In this document: piece by piece, positions 1-14,000 of the stretch
How positions within the stretch are numbered: the stretch's first letter is position 1
Layout: the number at the start of each line of letters is the position of its first letter
Source of the DNA: Petrosia ficiformis
Lineage: Eukaryota > Porifera > Demospongiae > Haplosclerida > Petrosiidae
Direction: 5' to 3'
Assembly: GCA_947044365.1 (NCBI GenBank)
Contig: OX345637.1
Span: forward strand, 558,001 to 622,000
DNA length: 64,000 nt
The notes under the pieces: generated by a model
Database searches by the model: none
What the model saw: the letters and a program-made list of their open reading frames with translations, nothing else
What the model was told of the DNA's origin: nothing
Position numbers and translations under genes: made by a program

Positions 1-352
1 TGTATGTACTGTGTAATACATAATCATAGTGTTATCAATAGTATCAATATTATATTGCACAGTACACATGTATATACATGTATGTACCGTGTAATACATA
101 ATCATAGTGTTATCAATAGTACTATTATATTGCACAGTACACATGTATACATGTACACATACATGTACATGTATATACATGTATGTACCGTGTAATACAT
201 AATCATAGTGTTATCAATAGTATCAATATTATATTGCACAGTACACATGTATACATGTACACATACATGTACATGTATATACATGTATGTACTGTGTAAT
301 ACATAATCATAGTGTTATCAATAGTACTATTATATTGCACAATACAGAGCAC
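1..352. repeat. Tandem repeat of about 80-105 bp, four copies
   Basis: The block GTGTAATACATAATCATAG recurs near positions 11, 89, 189 and 294, each followed by an ATTGCACAGTACACATG-like segment and TACATG-rich spacers. It lies in an intron of the MAP4K gene or beyond the last visible exon. No coding sense was seen. Confidence 0.8.
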
Positions 353-436
353 TGTACACGTACATGATGGACAGATACATTTAGATATACATTTACATGC
401 ATAGATAGATAGATAGAGGGAATACATCCCACTTAC

Positions 437-942
437 CAATAAGGTGTCCCTATAAATGATTTTCGTTTTAATAGTGTTTGTGTGAGTTGGGCTGCGATAC
501 CAAAATCAGCTAAAAATGATTAATTAAAATGTATTTATAATTACTCAAATTTACATGTATTTTAAATTACATTTTTCAGTTATAAACATGACTTTACTAT
601 CAATTAATTAAAGCTATGAATATAATTATACTTACCTAATTTCACGTCACCATCATCTGTTAATAGAATATTAGCACCCTGGAGAATGTAACACATCAGG
701 AATACACAAGTCAAAGTGTAAATATACTAATTATTATCAGGTGTCATGATACTCAATACATGTGTGCATGTGTACCTTAATATCTCTATGCATTTTACTT
801 CTTTCATGAAGATAAGCTAAACCCTGAGCGAGATAGATAGATAGATAGATAGAGACAGAGAGACAGAAAGAGAGAGAGAGAGACAGAGACAGAGAGAGAG
901 AGAGACAGAGACAGAGAGAGACAGAGACAGAGAGATAGAGAT

Positions 943-991
<49 letters not shown>

Positions 992-3900
992 GCTTGTATT
1001 GTATATTACTGTATACGTATGAATAATTACCATGGCAACTCATTAGATGTATATGTACTACAAATATCAAGAATAACATACAACACACAGACACACACCT
1101 TTAACGTTTCTCTACAGACGAAAGCAATCTGTAATTCATTTAGACCAACTCCTTGAGCTAAACAATATTACAAGGTAATGATGAATAATATAAATACATA
1201 TGTGTGCATACATAGATGAATTGATGTTGAGATAGGTGATGAATATATAGATACAGTAGCCCTCAATAAAAAGTTCTCGTAACATATCAGTATTGCATAT
1301 GTACTACACTTTGTAAGTAGCGTTATCTGAGTTTAGTTCAACTGTAGTAGGAATGTAGTAAAACGCAGTACATTATAGTCTGTTCACATTCACGATGTCC
1401 TCAAAATCATAATGTGATGACTTTATATGTAATATAGTGTATAGTTTAATGTCATAAGGTTAATACATGATTATACTGTAACTCAATAATGAAGCAATGG
1501 ATTGAAATTTGACATACACAAAAAAGAACAGGAAGGACTATTATATGAAAATGGTGCAGGTAAAAAGATTGTTGGACATTCCAGTTAATTCGAGAAGCTA
1601 ATAAAGCTAAAAGGCTGGCATGGGAATAGAACATAGAGATGATACATTTGGAGATGTGATATACAACAATGAATGTTCAAGTGCAACTAGAAACGCATCG
1701 TAGATTTTGTTGCCGAAAATATGGCCAAAAATCGAAATCAAAACCGAGGTAATTACAACACAAATGTATACATAGTTGTGTATATATGCACTATAATTAT
1801 CATTACAATTATTGACATTATGTAAATTTCTGCAGTGCAAAACATCCTGTCAAGGTTCATGTATGGAGGGGTATAAGTCGAAAGGGTTGGACAGGAATAT
1901 GTATATTCGATGGAATAATGAATGCATATCTCTATGTTGATATCTTACAGAATACTCTTATATCCTTTATCAAGGACACTTAACCTCAAAAACACTGTTT
2001 CATGTAGGCAAAGACCCAAAGCATGTATCGAAATTGGCCCAGCTGTACTTTTTGGTTAACAAAACCAACTGGTGGCATACTTCTGCCAAGTCACCACACC
2101 TGAATCCGATTGAGAATTTGTGGCACGAATTGAAGGAATATTTATGAAAGGAGATTAAACCAAAAAAAACCAAAGCTGAATCGATTGAAGGTATAGAAAA
2201 GGTATGGAGTACTGTTAATGTTAACAAATGCAATAGAGTACTGTTAATGTTAACGAATGCAATAGAGTACTGTTAATGTTAACAAATGCAATAGAGTACT
2301 GTTAATGTTAACGAATGCAATAGAGTACTGTTAATGTTAACAAATGCAATAGAGTACTGTTAATGTTAACAAATGCAATAGAGTACTGTTAATGTTAACA
2401 AATGCAATAGAGTACTGTTAATGTTAACAAATGCAATAGAGTACTGTTAATGTTAACGAATGCAATAGAGTACTGTTAATGTTAACAAATGCAATAGAGT
2501 ACTGTTAATGTTAACAAATGCAATAGAGTACTGTTAATGTTAACAAATGCAATAGAGTACTGTTAATGTTAACAAATGCAATAGAGTACTGTTAATGTTA
2601 ACAAATGCAATAGAGTACTGTTAATGTTAACAAATGCAATAGAGTACTGTTAATGTTAACAAATGCAATGGAGTACTGTTAATGTTAACAAATGCAATAG
2701 AGTACTGTTAATGTTAACAAATGCAATAGAGTACTGTTAATGTTAACAAATGCAATAGAGTACTGTTAATGTTAACAAATGCAATAGAGTACTGTTAATG
2801 TTAACAAATGCAATAGATAAATGAATCATCTACACAAAGTAATTCAAAGTGTAACTGAGCTGAATAGAGATGCCACTGGATATTTATGATTGCTTTCCCA
2901 CGGGTTCGAACTATATACATGTATATATATTCTTGTGTCACCTACGCGAGTATGCGTTGTATACGTAGTTAAGGAAGTTACATCATTCCCGGGGGCTCGG
3001 TCAATTAATGGGCATGGCACGTAAAAGAATGTGCGATCAAGCTCTACAGATCCCAGCAGAAAGAAAACTGTGTAGCTTACGTACAAACTGGAACAAATAG
3101 CTAGCTATCCTACCTGAAATATATTCTTTAAGTTCTACAAGGTTCTTTAAAAGGTAAACTGAGTAGATAATCAACTATAATAGGCTGTTGTGTTTCAGGC
3201 ATCATAAAGTTAGCTATGATTACTGAATGCTGGACACCACAAAGCAGTCATAGGGATACTTTTATCTTCACTTAAATTTGTAAAGCAATCATAGGGATGT
3301 TTTTTTTCTCTATATACACTTGTTTGTTTATTTATATTTTATGTTTGTAAACCTGTGGTACATGTAGTACTGTACCAAATCTGAGATGATTTTTTTTTTG
3401 TTACTTTAAACAATTTTTCTAAGAACCTTTACAACTACAAAAGATTCTCCGACTTGTGTTAATTAATTATAATGATAATAAATTGTGGGTGGTGTTTTTT
3501 TGCATAATTATTATCTCACTGGTGAGCACTAATTAGAACACTAATTATGATGATGAAAGACATGTATATTACCAAAGTAGTTGTGTATGTGAAGAATATA
3601 AAGAATTCAAATAATTAATTTTTCCTGGCACGAAGACCTTTGCAACATTGATTTACACTATCAATACACTTCATCTAAACCAGTTCAAATTCTACCGGGT
3701 TGTTCCAATAATCTGGGAATAACTGGAAAATTGTTTCTTTTAGCTGGTGAACCTCTCCCTCTAGCTACTGTGCACATGTTTAATACCTCAAGTCCAAATA
3801 TGGAGTCATGAGCCAACTTTACAGCTAATGTAGATGTCTTTGTATTCATATCACTGAATAGAGTCTACAGGAGGTATTAATTTATCAGATTCGAGCATAG

Positions 3901-5002
3901 ATTAAATGCAGCGTAGCGTGAACGTAGCATAAAAATACCAAAACATAAGCGTAGATAATCCATAGCTTGACCTTACTACGCATATAGTATATATGTAGTA
4001 GTGATATGTTACTGGAACCTTTTTACTGAGGGTTAGATAGATGGACCTATATAATTACCATGATAAATATCTTGTAATGAGCCACCACCACAAAACTCCA
4101 TAGCTATCCATAATCTGTCTTTTCTGTGTGTGTGTATAGAGCATATGTATATATAATAAACATAGTACATACATATACTGTACATGTAATATAATTATTA
4201 ATCATTAATTATTTTCATATATGTACAATGTTAGTATATATGATTGAAAGTTAGTTTTGAAGTATTATAAACATATTCATTAGTACAAGCTATGATATCA
4301 GATATACAAGGTGTGACTATAGAAAGCTATGAATCTCATTATAATTTAAACACACTGTAGCATTGCCTCATACCTATTCTCTTCAACAACTGGGTCCCAT
4401 CCCTCGCTTCATATGAGCCACCAGACAGCCAATCACATTTCAGTGTGTGTGTTTGTCAGTGAGTGTCACATCATATTTTTTAAATTCATTTATTAATAAA
4501 GTTTGAGTAAAGATATGCATGTAGAAGAGAAAGAGAGACAAAGAGAAATGTTAAAATCATAATTATAATATATGGGTTCTTTACTATGACTATATAGAAA
4601 CCATGTTATTGTTACATGTATAATATGTAAAGTAAATATATATTAAACTATCTGAAATATATATTATAATTTTATATTTACTAATATACATGCATACATG
4701 TAACTTATAATTATGCTAAAGAATAATTGTACGTATACGATTATTTATCAAACAATGTTTACCATAGAAACAACGAATCCATACATTTTCAATTAGACAT
4801 TCAAATCACGCACTATGACAATATTTTCCAGTATTTTTAGAGTCATATGACCGGAAGTTTTATTGCACGGAACATCACCTGACCGTATATTATCGCACAG
4901 ATACCGGGAAATATTACGAGTTGGATACAGCGTGCCACTCGTCCTTCGGACTCGTGGCAACGCTGTATCCAACTCGTAATATTTCCCGGTATCTGTGCGA
5001 TA

Positions 5003-5055
<53 letters not shown>

Positions 5056-8052
5056 CATGTATATTGTATGATTACAAATTCTTTGGCTCATGGTTAATTA
5101 ATCATTGTACACATGTACATGTAGAATTACAATATAACTACTCAATTCAATTATATATTATGGCAACAGAATCATATCACATTACAGGCTTATTGTACAT
5201 GTACATTACATGTATCGTACACATGTACATTGTATAGTATAGTATAGTATAGTATACATGTACACAATCATGTACACTGTATGTATAGTATAGTATACAT
5301 GTACAGTATAGTATACATGTACAGTATAGTACATGTACAGTATACAGGTACAGTATAGTACATGTACAGTATAGTACATGTACAGTATACAGGTACAGTA
5401 TAGTACATGTACAGTATAGTACATGTACATTATACAGGTACAGTATAGTACATGTACAGTATAGTACATGTACAGTATACAGGTACAGTATAGTACATGT
5501 ACAGTATAGTACATGTACAGTATACAGGTACAGTATACAGGTACAGTATAGTACATGTACAGTATAGTACATGTACATTATATATGTACAGTATAGTACA
5601 TGTACAGTATACAGGTACAGTATAGTACATGTACAGTATAGTACATGTACATTATACATGTACAGTATAGTACATGTACAGTATACAGGTACAGTATAGT
5701 ACATGTACATTATAGTACATGTACATTATAGTACATGTACAGTATAGTACATGTATAGTATAGTACATGTACAGTATACAGGTACAGTATAGTACATGTA
5801 TAGTATAGTACATGTACAGTACAGTTTACATGTACAGTATAAATGTACACATGTACAGTGTAAATGTTTATATAATAATTATGTAAAGTTAACAATTTCC
5901 TCTTATATAAATATATTTTGTGATTGCTGTCTGGTGACCCATATTATAATTAAATGTACATATAATAATAATACATGTAATGATGTACACAATACAAATA
6001 TATATAATATATTATATATATTTGTATATCTCATACATTATATGACTACATGTACATGTGTTTGTGACAATCAACTATTTTCTTAAATATAACTTATAAG
6101 TATTGTTGACACCCTCATATTTACTGAAGTGTAGGTGGAAGGATATGGCAGATATATGTATATATATATAGTGCTCAAAAGTTAAGGCTAGAAAAGCTTC
6201 GAAGGCTTCAAATGTTCGCATACGTTTTAAATAATTTTTAATAATGCTGCTCTCACCTTGATTGGCTATAGAAAGCCTTCAAAATTAGATTATTACTTTA
6301 TAACTAGTACTGGTCTTTTTCCTGTTGGTATTTCCACTTGGATTTAGCATTACTGGACTGAGAAATGAGACAGAAGCAGCCTCAACTTTACTGGAACATA
6401 CCCATGTTATTAACTAGACGTTTGAGTGCACGAGTGCGTATGCACAAACATAAAAGAGTGCATGGCAGCTAAGGTAGAATTTAGGTTTGAATGCACATCA
6501 AACGAACAAAAGTTTGAACATTCGAAGCTTTTTCCCATCTCTACTCCCGTAACAACCAGCAATTCACTATTTGCCGTACATTTCACAGACAAAACTGGAA
6601 AATTGTGTGATTAGTACTACAAATAAAGTGCAGTAACTTCACAGTGAGGTTAATTATTATTCAAGAACTGCTCAGTCATGGGATAGCGGGTAACTTCTAT
6701 ATATCATAAGCCGTAAATGAGTATAGTGCACGTTCATCAGACTTGTTTTTATTTCCAGAGAAATCAACAACTTGCTTGATCAAATTTAGTTTTCTCCAAA
6801 CGTTTCTGCTGGACACTTTCCATGATTTCGAACTAAATTATTATATACACGTATGTGCTTGTATCTACACTCATGGTATATGCTGTTAAGGTAGTCATTG
6901 ATGGGCGTAAACAAACACATGTTTGAGCTAAAGCAGAATGAACAGGACAGCAAGAGGATAAGCAGAATCAGCTTGTGGAAATAGCTATTGTAGCTGAAAT
7001 ACAATACTAAACTAATACAAGAACTGTCAAGAAGAAGAATGGTAAAGCAAGTAACTGTAATAACAAAAAGCAATCGATTAGAGATACATTTTCTCAATAA
7101 TTATACAGTACAAGTCAATAAAAAGTTAATGTTTCCTATTTGTAGTACTAAACTGATCATATTGTACTACATTTGTATTACAATGATTTAATTGCATTTA
7201 AATGTTTAATTAACGTATGCTATTAATCACTGCTAAAATGTGGGCGTGGTTAACAAGCCAAATGCCAAGATTTTACTGTTAGATTCTTCCAGAAGAATTT
7301 AGATCCAAACAAAGTTGATTCCAGAAGGTTAAGGCTCTGTCAAACTTTGCCTGTAGTCACAGTTCTTTATTACATGTGGAAATAGCAAAACAATTGACGG
7401 TTGAGTTGTATCAGATACTCCTAACTTCATAGAAGTTAGGAAAGGTTTAAAGCTTGCTTCGAAGTTAGCATAAGGACTGGTGAGTATGTAGACAACTCCT
7501 CCGGTTCAGTTTTACATATGTGAAACTTCAGTTTTCTTGGTAAATACTTGACAGTCAATTTTTCCGTTATATAAACCGTTCCATATATCATTTATACAAT
7601 CTCTCATTGAATATTTAATTACCGTTTAAACTGAATTTTAATGAAGATTTAGTGTATTACGGAGTGTATAATAAAAACAGAACATTAACTTTTTTGTTGA
7701 CATATATGTAATTTGTTTTATGTGTACAGGAATGAAACACATTTTGGTGTGTACGAATATTAATGATATAGATCTTAATGGATGTTGAATTGTACCAGTT
7801 CCTATACTATATGACAGAATGCGAATAGCGATCCTTTCTTGGCATAAAATAGTTAATTTTCACAAATGTAGTCACGTAATGTCACTCATAAAGAATGTGA
7901 TTATACCTTGAGATGCAACAATTAGTACAGTATATATAACATTTGTAATGATAATTCTATTGACAATGTGTCCATAGTACTATTTGAAATCCACTTAAAT
8001 CGCTTTTATGTCCAGTAGGGGCCATCCCTATGACTGATTTCCCACGGGTTCA

Positions 8053-8086
<34 letters not shown>

Positions 8087-11000
8087 TCTTGTGTCCACTT
8101 ATGCGAGGGCTTGGTCAATTAATGGGCATGGCACGTAATACAATGTAGAATGCGTGCTCTAGCTTATGTAGAAACTGGAACACTATACAGCTACCTATTC
8201 TACTGAAATATATTGCTAAAGTTCTACAAGATCCTTTAAAAGGCAAGGAGAGTAGATATCAAGTCAGCCATGATTACTGAATGCCGGACACCACAAAGCA
8301 GTCATAGGAATACTTTTTTCTCTATATATCTTGGTACATGTAATTGCGGAATTGCAATTTGCCACATGTGAGTCACATGACACATCTGTATTGTAAACTT
8401 AAGTGTCACATGGAAGCACTTGCATTAATACTCACAAGTACACATATACATAGCGTGTAAAAAAATATTTGCAATTTATAAGTTTTGAATTTTACCAATT
8501 CTGAAGTTTTGTTTTAATATGTCCACATGATTAATATTAGTATAGTATGTCTAATTCTAATTTTAGTTATCGTTAATTAACTAAAATAATATGCTTACTA
8601 AAACGTGTGATTGTTTTAGTTAACCAACTAAAAGATTTTGCAATTTAGTTACAAACTAAGTAAAAAACACAAATTTAAACTGAGTTTCAAAGCTGGAGAT
8701 ACGAAATACTTTTGTCAGAAGCCAGAATGTAGTAAAACAAGCATCATAAAGTTTAAACAGTATAGCTAAATTAAGCTAATCTATAAGAAAGAATTCCCCT
8801 GTCAAGGTACGTAACTTCTTGATGTTAAACATTGAAGTCTATATAAATACACACCTAAAATAGATTTGAAGTTTATATCAGATTTACTGTTACCAGGAGA
8901 TCAAGCAAACATATGATAATCTGTATATACGAACATGTATATTAGCATATGATTAACACATGATTAACACGTGATTAAGTACATTAACATGAATTTGCTG
9001 CGAAGTATTTTTGTGGTTAAACATTGAGTGGTAAGGCAATACTCAAACTGGAGTAGATCATTTAAACTTGCTACATTTACTTTGTAATCCTTCCTGGATA
9101 CCAAACTTCAATGACTTCCTGGACAAAATGACCGAATAATGAGCATTTAAATGTGAGAATTCATTGAAGATTTCTTGCTACGATTTTCAGTCATAAATGT
9201 TATATATATTGACTGTATTTATTTGTTGCATCTTTCAATTATTGTATATTTTCTTCACTCCAGCAGACCTTAAATATGATCCCAAATATCCTACTATATT
9301 TTGATGTTTACATTCTGAAAGAATGTATATTTCTTGTTGTATAATGTTAAAGTCTTCCCCTATGAGTGTGCAGGAGGAGGAGGAGGAGAGGGAGGAGTAG
9401 AAAGAGGAGGAGGAGAGAGGTAGAGGAGGGGAGGAGGGATGGAGGTTTAGGACAGTACAGTGGATAAGAGATAGAGACAGGAAACATTAAAAGTATAATG
9501 TATTATTATTACTATCATACCTGGTTCAATTTTAATAATTTTTAATGCACACAATTGTCCAGTCTTCACTAGTTTAGCCTAAAAATGAAATTTATAAGTA
9601 AAAGACACACACATACAAATATATGTACACTAACACATTATTTAAAATTACTGGACATGATACAGTACTTGTCACAATGGTACTATTACATTCACATGTA
9701 CATTACTGGACATGAAGCAGTACTTGTCACAATGGTACTATTACATTTACATGTATATTACTGGACATGAAGCAGTACTTGTCACAATGGTACTATTACA
9801 TGTATATTACTACAGTACTATTGTGGGAACAGTACAGTACACTACAGCACATAGTACAGTACAGTATAGTACAGTACAGTATAGCACACAGTACAGTACA
9901 GTACAGTACAGTATAGCACACAGTACAGTACAGTAGAGTACAGTACAGTACAGTACAGTATAGCACACAGTACAGTACAGTACAGTACAGTACAGTATAG
10001 CTGAGTACAGCACAGTACACAGTATAGCACAGTACAGTACAGTACAGTACATTAGAGCTGAGTACAGTACAGTACAGTACACTACACTACAGCACAGCAC
10101 AGCACAGCACATGCACAGTACAGTACAGTACAGTACAGTACAGTATAGTACAGTACAGTATACATGTAGTATACCACAATACACTAATATAGTATTAGCT
10201 ACATATATATACTCTATTGTAATTGAATTTTTTTTTAATTCCCAACTTCCAAATTGTTTGTGAACATTAGTTATTTTTTCATTTACATATTTACATGCAG
10301 TTTCATCATCACAATATCATTAATTGTATATACAATTACATGTATACATGTACATGTACATGTACATGTATACATGTACATGCATATATAATTACATGTA
10401 TACATGTACATGTACATGCATATATAATTACATGTATACATGTACATGTACATGCATATACAAATGTATAATTACATGTATACATGTACATGTAATGACT
10501 GTGAAGTAGGGAACTAATATTCACATCATAGCTTTGTTTGCACATGTGGACTAAAGATATGATAAATAATAATGTGGGCGTTAGTGGTTTTGATAAGCTC
10601 ATATAGTGCACCATTGGCCCAAAAAGCTTCTTATTTGGCACTGCACAGTTCTTCCTTTGAGCCAGATGCGACAGTTAATTATGATTATATTATCACTAAC
10701 AGCATTAATTCTTTGTTAATTGGCTCAAAATGAATTACTCAATGGCGCACACACTAACTATTGTTGACTCAATTCGGTCCATGCTTCAAAACATATCAAA
10801 AGCTCTGGTGGTTATGTTCTAGAAATGCTTAGGCTGTGTTGCTTTCTGTTTGTCTCTTTTCACATTCCAATGATGGTAATTTGGAGCAACAGGGAACAAA
10901 AAAGGACTTGTTATGAGGTATTCGATAGAAGCATTGTACTGTACCTAGTAATTAACTATAACTAAAACACATTTTTAGTACAGCATTGTGACTGTTAATT

Positions 11001-14000
11001 AGCTAACTATGAAGTAGACATATAATATAGCATATATGTACATGTATACAGTATGTGTCAATAAAAAGTCACCATACAGTACAGTAATTACTCAGTAGTT
11101 TCATTCCCACACTACAGTAGTTCAACAGTCAGTAATTGGGTGTACATGTTTAGGGTTTAGGGTTCAATACCACAGTAGTGAGACAGTAATTACTATACTA
11201 TACTGACAGTAGAACTAAGATAATTACTGTTACTGTATGGTGACGTTTTATTGACATATACTGTACATACATGTAAATAAAAGCATTCATTATACAATGT
11301 CATATGAATACTATACTAATTGGTGTAATGGAGTGTTTATATTAGCACAAATAGTTTGTTTGACACTATAAAGTTTACTAATGACCTTTAAACCCCATTA
11401 TCACAGGTAGTGTTAAATCCTTGTTTATTGGGTCAATCATTGAGACAAGGACCATAATTCATATACATGTAACACAAAAATGCTAACTGACATTAGTAAC
11501 TTTAAACATAATATATATTTACATGTACATGTACATGTAGTTTGATACAGATAACATTTGTACATTAAGGTACAATACTATGTATAGAAGTAATGAATTG
11601 TGATGTATATTTATTGTACGTGTATAGATAAGGTACTGTGTTTATATACATACATGTGTATGTATATTACATATAGTACAAGGACTGTAATGTACATCGT
11701 GTAGGCATGTACATGTACATATAACTTACAGTACATGTACATATACAATTATAGTACATGTACATGTACTGTGGCTTACAATAATTATAGTACATGTACA
11801 TTGTACATGTTGCTTATAATAATTATAGTATATGTACATGTACATGTACATGTACTGTAGTTTACTATAATTATAGTACATGTACATTGTACATGTTGCT
11901 TATAATAATTATAGTATATGTACATGTACATGTACATGTACTGTAGTTTACTATAATTATAGTACATGTACATGTTGTTACAATAATTAGTGTAGATTAA
12001 TTTTAATGACGCAATTATACAAGTTTATAGAAACTCTAATTTTGAAAGTACATGTTCATACACATGTAACCAGGCTATCATAAACACTAATACATTCATT
12101 ATACATACAGCTATACATATATGATGTATGATGTATGTATAATTTGCTTTGAGAACTAAAATTAGAACATATGAACTAAGTGTTTAGACAGATGAAAAAC
12201 ATTATATAACATTTTAATTAACAATACACACAGAAACCATTTTATAGTGTGATCATAATTAATATAGTTGATTGAAGGTACATACTGTATGCATGTACAT
12301 GTACATGTCAAATGCACACATGTACATGTACTGTACATATGGCAATGAGAGGGTAAGGTGACCAAATGAGGACAATTCCAATTACTAAATACAACAACAT
12401 ACAATATGGGTCAGCTATGCTGATTAAATGACAGATGGCAAATTCACATGTTCATAAAAAGATATATCACTAATCAACCAATAGATATAGTACATGTAGA
12501 TGTACTTACATGTACATGTACATGTACATGTAGGACTGCCACAGATAGGTATCCGGATATTAGCTCAGTTTAACGAAAATTATTCTTGTATTAGCTTGCT
12601 TTCAGCCAAATGTTGTCATAACTTGTTTCTAGTGAAATATCAATTATTTCACCATTTAGTTATAACCATTTGTGTGAAGTTTATAACAATAGTCTAAGTT
12701 TTTAAAACTATCCATTCAGTACTTTACAGGTATAGAAAGCTGGTAACAATGAACATTTCCAGCGGCCATTTTATTGCAATTATAATTTCACGTGTTCAAT
12801 TTCTGTGCATGCGCAAACAATACGTGAATATCTGGTTGCTAAAAGTACATTTGAATCAAAATAACAAAATTTGTTGCAACCCTAATGTGTATATAGACTA
12901 TAGTACATGTACATGTGTATATAGACTACAGTACATGTATATATAGACTACAGTACATGTACATGTGCATAAGTACAGTACATGTAGATGTGTATATACA
13001 TGTAGACTACAGTACAAGTACATGTACATGTGTATAAATACAGTACATGTGCATAAGTACAGTACATGTAGATGTGTATATAAACTACATGAGTACAAGT
13101 ACAGTACATGTACATGTGCATGTACATGTGTATATAGACTATAGTACATGTACATGTGCATAAATACAGTACATGTACATGTGGATATAGCTTATTCCTT
13201 GATCCACACATTAGTATGGGTGTAACGTGTATATATATATACACATATAACATGTACATGTACATAAAGTACTTATATACATGTATATGTACTTATATAC
13301 ATGATGTTACAGGAGATGTAGAAAGAAAGAAAGAAAGACACCTGAGGCAATACATGTATATGTACATAAAATACTTATATACATCTACAAGTACATAAAG
13401 TACTTATATACATGTACAAGTACATAAAGTACTTATACATGTACATGTACATAAAGTACTTATATACATGTACATGTCAAGTGCCTATATGTACCTACAG
13501 CCTTACTATTCAAGTGCCCCCACTTGACACATGCACAAGTGGTTTAAGTTATGTATACATTATGTAATAAAATATTTTAACATAATTAATAATATAATTA
13601 CAATTATTGTAAAATGTTAAATGCTCATCATTTTGTCCAAAAACCATTAAAATTGCATAATGAGGAGGAGACATTGTAAGGCTTCTTAGCTACTGACAAT
13701 GTTTGAAAAGGAAAATAATTTTGATCAATGTTTACATTCAGTTACTCACTATTCCATCATTTTACACAAGAAGCAAACAAAATTCGGTTACTAAGAAGAT
13801 TAATGATAGATCTTCCTGGATACCGAATTTCATTTACTTGTCATACAAAATAAAAGAACAGCGAGTGATTTAAGGTAAGCATTTGATAAAAATTGATCAG
13901 CGGGAATAGTCCATTTTCAAATATTAGCTCACATTTATAGACTACTATACACAATAGATAAATAGATATGCAGTCGATAATTAAGTAACTAAGACATCTG

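Noticed and set aside
2208..2816. CRISPR array
   Set aside because: Units are contiguous 29-bp tandem repeats with no unique spacers, in an animal genome, and derive from transposase codons.
4375..4440. Possible MAP4K exon on the minus strand reading [19 protein letters not shown]
   Set aside because: It has a GT-like end but does not resemble the missing kinase segment, and no clear acceptor is present.
5177..5710. Long tyrosine/cysteine-rich open frames on the minus strand
   Set aside because: They are translations of the GTACAGTATA satellite. The same composition appears in several frames and no domain is present.
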